From Polymorphobacter multimanifer (GTDB lineage Bacteria; Pseudomonadota; Alphaproteobacteria; Sphingomonadales; Sphingomonadaceae): a stretch of DNA of 64,000 bases. The DNA is taken from NCBI RefSeq assembly GCF_014205635.1, contig NZ_JACIIV010000021.1:1-64000 (forward strand), written 5' to 3'. Positions 26,069-35,091 of the stretch are shown piece by piece. The position numbers and the translations under genes were made by a program. The notes under the pieces were generated by a model, which saw only the letters and a list, made by a program, of their open reading frames with translations, was not told the origin of the DNA and did no database searches. Each line of letters begins with the position of its first letter. Within the stretch, counting starts at the first letter, position 1.

Positions 26069-26269
26069 GAGCCCTGAGCGGAACTGCCGGGGCGTGCAAG
26101 AAGCTCCGGTTGCCCCCAATTTAGCCGGGCATCGGCGGCGCGTCTGCGCTTCGCTCGCCGCCGCCGACACCCAACTAAATCGGCTCCCCCACCGCCCGCA
26201 AGCGGCGCGCTGACGCGCATTCCTGCACGCCCCGGCAGCTCCGCTCACGAAAGGGGCTCACACCGGCGG
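26069..26269 (+). repeat. Structured leader element B, copy 2
   Basis: About 200 bp, ending 36 bp before the 26306 gene. It carries the same landmarks as copy 1 in the same order. The main hairpin (26119-26180) has arms ATTTAGCCGGGCATCGGCGG and CCGCCGACACCCAACTAAAT. These differ from the copy 1 arms at many places but still pair. A GGCGCGC/GCGCGC-type second stem follows. The divergent upstream part (25873-26068) holds the start region of the minus-strand trio and no other gene. Confidence 0.7.
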
Positions 26270-26305
26270 ACCACCCCGCCGGCGCCGCTCACAGGGAGAC
26301 ACGAC

Positions 26306-26539
26306 ATGCAGACCGCAACGCTCGATACGCCCACCACCGCCGAAGACCTCAGCCTGTTCATGGCGGCCTATGACAACGCGGTCGTGCGCTCGAGGGTTTC
26401 GAGCTTCGACATCCACGTCATCCAGAACACCGATGGCTCTTACTGGTGCGCCGACGAGGGCGACTATACCAGCCTGCCGCAATGGCTCATCGACCGGATC
26501 GTCCACACCGTTCCTGGACGCATGAGCGGGGAATATTGA
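26306..26539 (+). CDS. Small hypothetical protein, 77 aa
   Basis: Not recognised. Acidic and soluble: TAEDLSLFMAAYDNAVVRSR, NTDGSYWCADEGDYTSLPQWL. GGGAGA precedes the ATG. It follows structured element B and runs straight into the DUF4326 gene three bases on. Confidence 0.6.
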   Translation: MQTATLDTPTTAEDLSLFMAAYDNAVVRSRVSSFDIHVIQNTDGSYWCADEGDYTSLPQWLIDRIVHTVPGRMSGEY

Positions 26540-26542
26540 CCC

Positions 26543-26812
26543 ATGTGCAAGGTGCTGAACAAACGCATTCATGGCATCCCGCTAGGCGCGGTTTACATCG
26601 GTCGACCGTCGATCTGGGGCAACCCATTCGTCATCGGCAAAGATGGATCACGCAGCGACGTCATCGCCAGATACGAGACATGGCTGCTCGGTAACGCGTA
26701 TCTGGTTGACCAGCTGCACACGCTCACTGGCAAGGATCTTGTGTGCTGGTGCGCACCGGCCTCATGTCAGGGCGACGTACTGGTGCGATTGGCCAGCAAG
26801 CCGCCCAACTGA
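26543..26812 (+). CDS. DUF4326 protein
   Basis: 89 aa. VYIGRPSIWGNPFVIGKDGSR and LTGKDLVCWCAPASCQGDVLVRLA are the two signatures of DUF4326 (a GRPxxxGNPF motif and a CxCxPxxCHGD-like motif, here with Gln for His). Widespread in phages and plasmids, function unknown. A terminator follows. Confidence 0.85.
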   Translation: MCKVLNKRIHGIPLGAVYIGRPSIWGNPFVIGKDGSRSDVIARYETWLLGNAYLVDQLHTLTGKDLVCWCAPASCQGDVLVRLASKPPN

Positions 26813-26835
26813 ACGCTGTCAGCACTGCAAAAAGG

Positions 26836-26859
26836 ACGGGGGCTTCGGCCTCTTTTTTT
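26836..26859 (+). terminator. Rho-independent terminator
   Basis: GGGGGC / GGCCTC stem with a TTCG loop (one G-T pair), then seven T, 24 bases after the DUF4326 stop. It marks the end of the leading-side gene run. Confidence 0.8.
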
Positions 26860-27406
26860 ATGACTGTGGCGAGGCGGCTCCGGGGGCATCGAGCCCCCAT
26901 CGCCGCCCGCACTTTGTGCTGCCGACGGAACGGCGAGGAGACGCAACTCGGATCAGCTTCGCCGGACACAGCTAAAGACGATTGTCCTGGCCCAGCCATG
27001 GACAGTCGAACAGGATAAGTCGGGTCCCCCGTGCCATCACGAAAGCGATACCAACGCACCGGCCAAAACCAGGAAGTCACGGTGGCAAACAAGACATATC
27101 GAGTGGGTATATCGTCACACACCATCCACCTGAAGGTGTCAGCCAGGTGTAATTTTTTTCAACTGCTTAGAAGCTGTATGCAGAAGATTCTATTACAACT
27201 GCAATACATGGTATACCTTATGGCAGTTGCCTGCAATACCGTACTTTAGGTGCTGCTGTACCATATGGCATGGTGCAACCTCGCAACCCCTTGTTATCAC
27301 GACGTTGTTCTTGTGAAAAAAGACTTGCGTTTGCCAGTTCGTCGACGCTATTCTGTATAGGCCTTACGTAAGACGAGCCAGCCTGCCGCTTCCGATAAGG
27401 TGGCAG
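26860..27406. other. AT-rich intergenic region, candidate oriT
   Basis: 547 bp without a supported gene. From about 27090 it is clearly AT-richer than the neighbourhood. It contains CACCTGAAGGTG (27128-27139, perfect arms), GGTATACC, and CTTACGTAAG (27363-27372). The stretch CTATTCTGTATAGGCC at about 27348-27363 resembles the R388 nic region TATTGTCT/ATAGCCC as I remember it. Gene order to the right (RHH protein, coupling protein, MobF relaxase) is that of oriT-trwABC. The oriT assignment is inference from position, composition and inverted repeats. Confidence 0.45.
27325..27354 (+). promoter_or_regulatory. Sigma-70-like promoter of the transfer genes
   Basis: TTGCGT, 18 bp, TATTCT, placed 52 bp before the RHH start. 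The palindrome CTTACGTAAG just downstream is well positioned as an operator for that protein. The same bases overlap the nic-like sequence. Confidence 0.45.
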
Positions 27407-27691
27407 ATGGACAGACGCCTAAAACAAGCAAGCGCATATCTCGACCCAGAGACTTATGCCGCATTTGCAGCGCTCTCGGGCCAACATCAACGCTCGATAA
27501 GCGGCCATCTCAAGCATCTTATCGAGCGCGAAATAGCGCGTGACGACGTCACCAAATCGCTGGTCGAGACACAGATCAAGATACTGATCGGCGTCGACGG
27601 CCTCCTCAAGTACCACGACAACAATGAACTGTTCGGGATCGTCAAGGCGACCCGCAACAGCAGGCTCGGGAGTGCTCCCGATGAAGCCTAA
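27407..27691 (+). CDS. Small relaxosome/regulatory protein (TrwA-like position)
   Basis: 94 aa. LKQASAYLDPETYAAFAALSGQHQRSISGHLKHLIEREI reads as a ribbon-helix-helix domain, followed by a helical tail. AAGGTGG stands before the ATG. In MobF plasmids of the R388 type the gene between oriT and the coupling protein encodes TrwA, an RHH protein that binds oriT and represses the operon; the same role is inferred here. Its last 11 bp overlap traD. Confidence 0.7.
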   Translation: MDRRLKQASAYLDPETYAAFAALSGQHQRSISGHLKHLIEREIARDDVTKSLVETQIKILIGVDGLLKYHDNNELFGIVKATRNSRLGSAPDEA

Positions 27692-30170
27692 GTTCGGCAA
27701 TTTCACGCGCGGAAGTCAGATCATCGAAGCGTTCAGCATGATGTTCGCCGCCGGCCTCAAACCGATGCTGTGGGTGATCGTCACGCTGTTCTCGGTGAGC
27801 CTGGGCTTCCTTATCTGGAAGAACATGGAAGCGGCCGATCTCTACCGGGTCGGCATGAAAGGCTACAGCTGGTTTTGGGATTACCTGAAGCTCAATCCCT
27901 TGAAGCCCGTCAACGTCGTTGGGGCGTCCGGCAACCCCGTCCAGATGTCCGTTGGCAGCGTCGATGAATACCCACCTGTAGTCGCCTCTTGGGGGCAATT
28001 GATGTCAACCCTTGGCGCCGCTGCCCTGTTCACAGCATTCGTCGCCTTGCCGGTCTGCTTTGCCTATGCCTGGTTCTCGCAATGGCTCGGCCGCAATGTC
28101 CTCAAACGCAACCATGAACGCGGCGCAACGATCGCCGAGTTATATCAGCTGAAGGAGGAAATCGCGGCGTTCAACAGCGCAGCGCGGCGCGCGGAACGAC
28201 GCGAGGATTTTCGTCGCCTGTTCGGCCCCTGGTGGGCGCTGAAGGCACCCTTCGCCAGCAAGAAGGATTGCGCCGAGCTTGGGCTGTACGAGCCCTACAC
28301 GGTCGCCGGCGTGTCCTATCCGTGGCGCACCGAGCAGACCCATATGTTCAGCATCGGTACCACCGGCACCGGCAAGTCGACAATGATGCGCGACCTCCTC
28401 GACCAGATCCGCACGCGCAACAAAAAAGCCGTCGTGTTCGATCTCACCGGCACGTTCATCGAATCCTTTTATGACCCGGAGCGCGACGTCATCCTCAACC
28501 CGTTCGACGAACGCTGCCCGCAATGGTCGATCTTCAACGACTGTCAGTCCCGGGCCGAGTTCACATCGGCGGCCGAGGCCCTGATCCCAAGCGACGGCGG
28601 CGGCGCTGAACCGTTTTGGGTGCAGGCAGCCAGGTTGCTGTTCGTCGAAGCCTGTGTGGCCCTGGCGCAGGACGGCAAGACCACCAACCGTGCGCTTTAT
28701 GAGCACCTGATGACGGCCGCGCTGAAAGAGGTGAACGCCATGGTCGGCGGGTCGGTTGCCTCGCCGCTGACCGACCCGCAAGCCGCCCGCATGGCGGAAT
28801 CAATCCGGGCAACGATGAATACCAACATCAACGCCATCCAGTGCCTCCCTCACACCGGCAAACCCTTCTCGATCAAGGAATGGGTCATGGCCGACAAGGA
28901 GCACGGTTCGATCCTGTTCATCTCCGCCCGCCATGTCGATCTGTCGACGGTCAAGGTGCTGCTGACGTTGTGGATGGATATGACGATCAACGCCATGATG
29001 TCGGGGAGCCCAAGCCCGCGCGACGTGAAGATCTGGTTCCTGTTCGATGAGCTTGGCGCACTCCACCGCTTGCCCGCCATCGAGAAGGGAATGCAGACCG
29101 CCCGCAACTATGGCGGGGCCTTCGTCCTGGGTGTCCATACCATCGCCAAATTGCGCGACACCTATGGTGACAAAATCGCCGAGACGCTGGGCAGTCTGGC
29201 CCGCACCAAACTCATTCTTTCGACTGCCGACTACACCTCGGCGAAATGGTGTTCAGAGCAGATCGGCAATGGCGAATGGAGCGAAATGGAGCAGGGCGTC
29301 AGCTTCGGCGTCTCGAACGTCCGCGACGCCATTACACTGACGAACAAGCGCCAGCTCGAGCCGCTGGTGCTGCCCGACGACATCTCCAAACTGCGCGACC
29401 TCAATGGCTGGCTGGTGTTCCCGCAAAAGATGCCGGCGGCCAAGGTCAAGCTGGAATACCGGCACTGGCCCAGGATCGCCAACGGGTTCATCGAGCGGCC
29501 CGATCTGAAAGAGCATCTTCGCGTCATCAGCAACGGACCAAAGGGCGGTGACCCCAACCCGCTTCCTGCCGATGGCGGCTATGGCATCGTCAACCGCGCC
29601 ATCGACTTTGCCAAGGAGCAGGCAGCGAAGATCGAGGCGCCTGGCGTCCTCGACACAAGCCCAGAGGCGCTGGCCAAGATCGATACCAGCAAGACAATGG
29701 TAAACGGGGTGATCACCGTCGTTGCCAGCAAGGTTGTGATGGGCGAGGCAACCGCCAGCCCCAGATCGGGAGGGCCGGTCCAACTCTCATTGCCGGTGCC
29801 GTATGATGCCGAAAAGGCCAACGATGTAACCAAGGACGGCCGCGTCAGCGGTGCCGACAAGAGCAGCGCCGTGGACCGGCCTCAATCAGCGGCCATCGGC
29901 AGCGAGATCAGGGGCAAATCGGACATCGAACGCAGCCGCGACGATGATGGCGTCATCAGGCCGATCGAGATCAAGGACCAAGGCGACACGCCGGACAACA
30001 TCAGTCTTCAGGGACAACAGCGCCCGGTGACGCTCAGCCTTGAGGAGGACGAACTCAAGAAGACGCCGGGGCAGCGCGAGCAAACCGAAAACCTGACACA
30101 GCAGGAAGCTCGCAGCAATTTTACCGCCGGCAAGGAACCGCCCGAACAGGATGCGGAGCTGGGACGGTGA
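27681..30170 (+). CDS. traD: Type IV coupling protein TraD/TrwB
   Basis: 829 aa. Two membrane segments (MLWVIVTLFSVSLGFLIW, near residues 30-47, and STLGAAALFTAFVALPVCFAYAWF, near 110-135) anchor a cytoplasmic hexameric ATPase. Walker A is TTGTGKSTMM. The Walker B region is WFLFDELGAL, and a QTARNYGGAFVLGVH-type motif follows. It links the relaxosome to the secretion channel. The C-terminal 200 residues are polar and probably disordered, as in TraD. ATG 27681 overlaps the upstream stop; the longer frame is discarded. Confidence 0.93.
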   Translation: MKPKFGNFTRGSQIIEAFSMMFAAGLKPMLWVIVTLFSVSLGFLIWKNMEAADLYRVGMKGYSWFWDYLKLNPLKPVNVVGASGNPVQMSVGSVDEYPPVVASWGQLMSTLGAAALFTAFVALPVCFAYAWFSQWLGRNVLKRNHERGATIAELYQLKEEIAAFNSAARRAERREDFRRLFGPWWALKAPFASKKDCAELGLYEPYTVAGVSYPWRTEQTHMFSIGTTGTGKSTMMRDLLDQIRTRNKKAVVFDLTGTFIESFYDPERDVILNPFDERCPQWSIFNDCQSRAEFTSAAEALIPSDGGGAEPFWVQAARLLFVEACVALAQDGKTTNRALYEHLMTAALKEVNAMVGGSVASPLTDPQAARMAESIRATMNTNINAIQCLPHTGKPFSIKEWVMADKEHGSILFISARHVDLSTVKVLLTLWMDMTINAMMSGSPSPRDVKIWFLFDELGALHRLPAIEKGMQTARNYGGAFVLGVHTIAKLRDTYGDKIAETLGSLARTKLILSTADYTSAKWCSEQIGNGEWSEMEQGVSFGVSNVRDAITLTNKRQLEPLVLPDDISKLRDLNGWLVFPQKMPAAKVKLEYRHWPRIANGFIERPDLKEHLRVISNGPKGGDPNPLPADGGYGIVNRAIDFAKEQAAKIEAPGVLDTSPEALAKIDTSKTMVNGVITVVASKVVMGEATASPRSGGPVQLSLPVPYDAEKANDVTKDGRVSGADKSSAVDRPQSAAIGSEIRGKSDIERSRDDDGVIRPIEIKDQGDTPDNISLQGQQRPVTLSLEEDELKKTPGQREQTENLTQQEARSNFTAGKEPPEQDAELGR

Positions 30171-30201
30171 GAAAGATGCCACGCCTTTTCGGAGGTAGCC
30201 T

Positions 30202-33200
30202 ATGCTTTCGATAGCGTCCGTTGGCTCGTCGGGTGCTGCTTCGAGCTATTACACCAAGGACAATTACTACACCGCAGATGCCAGTCAGGAGACAAGCCTG
30301 TGGGCAGGCGAGGGGGCCGAGAAGGCAGGCCTTTCAGGGCAGGTCGAGATCGAAGCATTCAAGGCCATTCTCGATGGCAAAATGCCCGATGGCACCTTGA
30401 TCGGAACGGGCGGCAGGGACGGCAATCGCGCCGTCGGGTTCGACATGACATTCTCCGCGCCAAAGACACTCTCGATGCTGGCCTATGTGGGCGGTGACGA
30501 AAGACTGCTGGCCGCCAACCTCAAAGCCGCACAAACAGCGATTGCCTGGGCAGAGAGGAACCTCGCCGAGACCAGAATGAAGGGTGCAGACGGGAAGATG
30601 CAGGCGGTCAAGACCGGCAATCTTGTAGCGGCATTATTCCAGCACGACACCAATCGCAATCTCGACCCTCAGGCCCATGTCCATGCGGTAATTGCCAATG
30701 CCACACGCGGGCCGGACGGCAAGTGGCGAGCGCTGCGCAACGGGAAGATCTGGCAAAATTACGCGACGATCGCATCGATTTATAACGCCCAACTACGCAC
30801 CGAGGTCGAAAGCCTAGGTTACAAGATTGAGCCTGTTGCCAAGCACGGCCAGTTTGAGATCGTTGGAATCAGCCGTGAGGCTGTCATGGCATTCTCGACC
30901 AGGCGGGCAGAAATCAACGAGGCTGTCAGCAAACTCGATATCCAGAATGATACGACCCGTGACGCCGCCACGCTGAAAACACGCGCCCGCAAGGCGACAG
31001 TCGAGAATCGGGCAGAACTTCGTGCGGAATGGGCAGAGCGCGCGGCAGGACTAGGCCTCGATCTGCCCGCGCAGGTAGCGGCGGCGCGCGAAGTGGCGCG
31101 CGAGGGCAAGGATGTCTGGCAGCGCGCGGTAGGTGCAGCCCGCTCGGGCGCCGAGCGGGCGGCGCTGGTAGTCGAGTTCATCAAGGAGCGGATCGGTGGC
31201 GGCGACAAGGACCTGCTGATGCCCGACAAGCTTTGGTCAATGACCCCGACCGCTATCGGCGCTGCAAAATCAGATGCGTCGGCAATTCGCAGTCTGAGCG
31301 AACGCGAAGCTGCCTTTGATGCTGTGCAGCTCACCAAGACGGCACTCGATCTGGGTCTCCCTATCACCGTTGCCGAGGTCGAGAAGCGCATCGCTGTTCT
31401 CGAGCGCATGGGCCAGCTGGTGCGCGGCCTACACGGCGACAAGGGCCGGCTGACCACGCCGGGTGCCATATCGACCGAAAGAGCGATCCTTGAATTTGTT
31501 TCCGCCGGACGCGGCCGCGGCGATCGGGTGATCGATCGCCCTGAGGCCGCCGGTGAGCGACTTCAGGCAGCAGCAATAGCCGGGGCGATGGGGAAGAAAG
31601 GGTTCGCCCTCAATCCGGGACAGGAGGCAGCCGGGCGACTTCTGCTGGCTGGAACAGACCGCATCGTGGCGGTTCAGGGGGTGGCGGGCGCTGGTAAAAG
31701 CTCGGCCCTTGGCGCGGTTGCCACCGTCGCCCGCGAGGAAGGCCGCAACGTCATCGGACTTGGGTTGCAGAACACGCTGGTACGTATGCTCGAGACCGAA
31801 ACGGGCATTCCTTCGATGACGGTCGCACGGTTCCTTGGAACGCACGGCAGGCTGCTCAGTGACAAGACCAGTCCGCAACGGCTCGAGATGGCCAAGGCCA
31901 TGTTCAAGGGGTCGGTGCTGGTTGTCGACGAAGCCTCGATGATCTCGAACGACCAGGTCTACAAACTGACAGCGCTTGCCGAACGCCTCGAGGTCGGCAG
32001 GCTCGCCTTTGTCGGCGACAAGCGGCAGCTCGGCGCCATCGATGCCGGAAAACCATTCGAGGTGCTGCAAGCCGCCAACACCGCCACCGCCGAAATGAAC
32101 ATCAACCTGCGCGCCCGCTCGGCGGCACTGATCAGCGCGGCGGCCGCCGCCAACGATTACAGGCCGGCCGACGCTTTCAAGGCACTGAAGGAAATGACCA
32201 CCGAGGTTCCCAATGGCGGGGCAGCACTGGCCGCCCGGCGTTGGACCGCGCTTCCGGCCGATGAGCGCGACAGGACAGTGCTGCTCGCATCCGGCCGGCA
32301 GGTTCGCGCAGACATCAACAGCGAGGTGCAAGCTGGCCTGCTTGCCAAGGGTGAGCTTGGCGGCAACGCGGCGGACCTGACAGTTCTCGACAAGGTCACG
32401 ACCACGCGCGAGGAGGAACGTTTCACGCAGACCTATGCCAAAGGCCAGCGGGTCGATTTTCAAAGAGGCGTGCCGTCACAAAACATACCGCCAGGCGCCG
32501 CCAATGTCGTGGGCATCGACAAGGCGGCAGGTCAGGTGACGCTGATCGATAGCAAAGGCCAGATGCACAAGTTCTACCCTCAGCGACTTTCAACAAATCG
32601 CCATGAAAACACAGTAAGAATAAGTCGGCCCAAACCGCTCCGCATCCATGAAGGCGATCGCATTCGCTGGACGGAAACCGACCGTGATCGCGGACTGATC
32701 AACGCCGACCGGGCGCGGGTGCTCAAGATCGACGCCGCTGGTATAACTGTCGAGACATCAACCAAGATGCAGGTCACGCTACCGGCCGGCGACCCGATGC
32801 TCCAGCGTCTCGATCTTGGCTATGCGCTCAATGCCCACATGGCGCAGGGGCTCACTGCCGATCGCGGGATCGCGGTGTTCGACAGCCGCGAGACCAAGCT
32901 TACCAATGAGAAACTGTTCCTCGTCAACATCACCCGCGTCCGCGACAGCCTCGAGCTGATCGTCGACAACGGCGAGCGTGTCGAACGCGGTGTCATGCGC
33001 AATGCCGGCGAGAAAACCTCGGCCCTCGAAACGACAGGCGAGGTGACGATCGATCGGGGTGCGCGCCCGCCAGGGCGGCAGGGACCAATAAACCCGACAC
33101 CGAGCCAGGGCCCTTCCCCTGGCCCGGCGCCGCAACCCGCAGTCAACGAACCCGCGGTAGAGCCGGCCAAGGATGGCAAGACGTCGGTCTGGCCGGCAAG

Positions 33201-33264
33201 GCCGGAGCCGGTCGAGCAGACGCGGCTGCCCCTCCCTGAGCGGCAACTGGATATCGGGCTATGA
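30202..33264 (+). CDS. MobF-family conjugative relaxase-helicase
   Basis: 1020 aa TrwC/TraI-type protein. The relaxase domain has the catalytic tyrosine cluster Y16-Y17 and Y22-Y23 and the metal-binding histidines H148, H159 and H161 (QHDTNRNLDPQAHVHAV). The SF1 helicase domain has Walker A VAGAGKSS at 494-501 and VVDEASMIS, with later motifs up to GYALNAHMAQG near 880. It nicks oriT, stays bound to the 5' end and unwinds the plasmid. GGAGG precedes the ATG. Together with traD this makes the element at least mobilisable; mating-channel genes are not in the window. Confidence 0.95.
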   Translation: MLSIASVGSSGAASSYYTKDNYYTADASQETSLWAGEGAEKAGLSGQVEIEAFKAILDGKMPDGTLIGTGGRDGNRAVGFDMTFSAPKTLSMLAYVGGDERLLAANLKAAQTAIAWAERNLAETRMKGADGKMQAVKTGNLVAALFQHDTNRNLDPQAHVHAVIANATRGPDGKWRALRNGKIWQNYATIASIYNAQLRTEVESLGYKIEPVAKHGQFEIVGISREAVMAFSTRRAEINEAVSKLDIQNDTTRDAATLKTRARKATVENRAELRAEWAERAAGLGLDLPAQVAAAREVAREGKDVWQRAVGAARSGAERAALVVEFIKERIGGGDKDLLMPDKLWSMTPTAIGAAKSDASAIRSLSEREAAFDAVQLTKTALDLGLPITVAEVEKRIAVLERMGQLVRGLHGDKGRLTTPGAISTERAILEFVSAGRGRGDRVIDRPEAAGERLQAAAIAGAMGKKGFALNPGQEAAGRLLLAGTDRIVAVQGVAGAGKSSALGAVATVAREEGRNVIGLGLQNTLVRMLETETGIPSMTVARFLGTHGRLLSDKTSPQRLEMAKAMFKGSVLVVDEASMISNDQVYKLTALAERLEVGRLAFVGDKRQLGAIDAGKPFEVLQAANTATAEMNINLRARSAALISAAAAANDYRPADAFKALKEMTTEVPNGGAALAARRWTALPADERDRTVLLASGRQVRADINSEVQAGLLAKGELGGNAADLTVLDKVTTTREEERFTQTYAKGQRVDFQRGVPSQNIPPGAANVVGIDKAAGQVTLIDSKGQMHKFYPQRLSTNRHENTVRISRPKPLRIHEGDRIRWTETDRDRGLINADRARVLKIDAAGITVETSTKMQVTLPAGDPMLQRLDLGYALNAHMAQGLTADRGIAVFDSRETKLTNEKLFLVNITRVRDSLELIVDNGERVERGVMRNAGEKTSALETTGEVTIDRGARPPGRQGPINPTPSQGPSPGPAPQPAVNEPAVEPAKDGKTSVWPARPEPVEQTRLPLPERQLDIGL

Positions 33265-33384
33265 CGCCGAAGTTCGCAAGCAAACAACACGGTGCGGCGA
33301 CCGGCAATCGCAAACCGGGTGTGACCATGGATGTTGCTGTAGATTTAACCAACCCTCTGACATATCTTTGAAAGGAGCGAAGTT

Positions 33385-33573
33385 ATGAGCTATTTCTGGC
33401 GCAAGGTCGGCAGCTTCAATACCGCAGCCGAAGCAGATGACTGGTGCCGGCGACAAGGCATCGCGCAAAATGATATGCGCATCGACAACTTCAGGAGCGG
33501 CGTTGAACTTTCCATCCGGGAAAGCGCGCCGGGCGACAAAGCCGATACGGACCCGAGACCCTACGGATACTGA
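33385..33573 (+). CDS. Small hypothetical protein, 62 aa
   Basis: Not recognised. SYFWRKVGSFNTAAEADDWCRRQGI looks like a compact alpha/beta domain, and the tail is polar. GAAAGGAG precedes the ATG at good spacing, the main reason to accept it. Confidence 0.6.
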   Translation: MSYFWRKVGSFNTAAEADDWCRRQGIAQNDMRIDNFRSGVELSIRESAPGDKADTDPRPYGY

Positions 33574-33610
33574 CAACCGGATACTCCGATCACGATAAAC
33601 AAGGCGCGTA

Positions 33611-35035
33611 GTGAGACCGACAGCCCAGCAGGAAGCCATTCTTGCTTGCCCTCCAGACAGGACGATCAAAGTTGCCGCCGGCGCTGGTTGCGGGAAGACG
33701 TCGACATTGGCGGAGTACGGCCGGCGCTGGCCGGCACGAGGCCTGTATGTTGCCTTCAACAAGTCGATTGCTGACGAAGCCCGGCGCAAATTTCCCCAGA
33801 GCATCGACACCCGCACCGGTCACTCCGTAGCGTTTCGCGCGCTGAAAATCCACGAACGAGGCCAGCTGATCAGCACGTTCCGGTTCGAGCATCTTCGCGC
33901 CTATGACGAATTGATCAGCGGTGTTCCTGGCATGACGGACGGTCAGGTCCGGGCATCGATCCTTCGCACCCTCAACAATTTCCTGATCGATGGCGGCACT
34001 TCGCTCAAAGCGGCACATTGTGCTCTCGACGACACCAGCCAACGCAACGCCGTCAGGCGGATGACGCTGGCGGTGGCCAACAAGCTGCTGCGCTTCCGAA
34101 AGCATGATCTGCCGATCACTCACGACACCTATCTGAAGGCGTTCGAACTCTGGCACCGCATCGAGGGTGATCTCCAATATCTGCTGCTTGACGAGGCGCA
34201 GGACCTCAACCCCGTCATGATCTCGATCGCGGCCAAATCGAACCTGCCAACGATCGTCGTTGGCGACAGCCACCAAAGCATTTACCGTTTCCGCGGCGCC
34301 GTTGATGCGATGGACCAGTTCGCGGTCGACGCGATGCCGCTGAGCCAAAGCTGGCGGTTCGGCGCTGACGTCGCAAAGCTCGCCAACCGGATCCTCCTTC
34401 ATCATTCGGCGCCGCCGCGGCACCCGCTGACCGGCAATCCGGCGCGGTTTACAGAAATCCTCAAATACGGCGGGCATGTCCGCACCGGCCCGGGTACTGC
34501 AGTTCTGGCCCGGACCAACGCACGACTTTTCGAAAGCCTCGCCAACATCCAGAAGCCGTTTCATCTGATTGGTGGCATCGAGGACCTGCAGCGCCAGCTC
34601 TCGTCGGCCTATGCGCTGCGCCACCACCGGCTGAACCTCGTCATCGACGAAACAGTCTCGCGGTTCACGTCCTGGCCAGCCCTCGATAATGCCGCCGAGC
34701 GCGGCGATCCCGATGCCAGGAAGTTGCGCGAAATCGTGGAGCGCTATGGCGTGCAGCTGCCGGCCATCCTCGATCGTCTTGGCCGTCTGCATTGCTCGCG
34801 CGAGGCAGACGCACCGCTGATCGTCTCGACCGCCCACAAGGCAAAGGGGCGAGAATTTGCCACCGTCGTTGTGCTCGACGATTTTGATCTGCCGTCCGAA
34901 CTTGTGAAGCGTCGGCGAAAGGACGCGAGCCAGCTTCACGAGACCAACCAGCTGATCAACCTGCTCTATGTTGCCTGCACCCGCGCCACCGATCGGCTCT
35001 ATCTGGCCGAAGGGCTCTTCAACGAATTGTGCTGA
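33611..35035 (+). CDS. UvrD/Rep-type SF1 helicase
   Basis: 474 aa, short for UvrD (about 720). Walker A is AAGAGCGKTS near the N terminus, motif II is LLLDEAQDLNP, motif III GDSHQSIYRFRGA, and motifs V/VI are STAHKAKGREF and LLYVACTRATDRLYLAEG. All helicase motifs are present, so the protein looks complete despite the reduced insertion domains. It starts at a GTG. A second, decayed copy of the last 20 codons is found at 37619-37677. Role in DNA processing is inferred from the fold only. Confidence 0.88.
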   Translation: MRPTAQQEAILACPPDRTIKVAAGAGCGKTSTLAEYGRRWPARGLYVAFNKSIADEARRKFPQSIDTRTGHSVAFRALKIHERGQLISTFRFEHLRAYDELISGVPGMTDGQVRASILRTLNNFLIDGGTSLKAAHCALDDTSQRNAVRRMTLAVANKLLRFRKHDLPITHDTYLKAFELWHRIEGDLQYLLLDEAQDLNPVMISIAAKSNLPTIVVGDSHQSIYRFRGAVDAMDQFAVDAMPLSQSWRFGADVAKLANRILLHHSAPPRHPLTGNPARFTEILKYGGHVRTGPGTAVLARTNARLFESLANIQKPFHLIGGIEDLQRQLSSAYALRHHRLNLVIDETVSRFTSWPALDNAAERGDPDARKLREIVERYGVQLPAILDRLGRLHCSREADAPLIVSTAHKAKGREFATVVVLDDFDLPSELVKRRRKDASQLHETNQLINLLYVACTRATDRLYLAEGLFNELC

Positions 35036-35091
35036 GGAATCCAGGAAGGCTCGAAGCGAATTTAGACACTCACTCCCCCCGCGCTCCTTGT

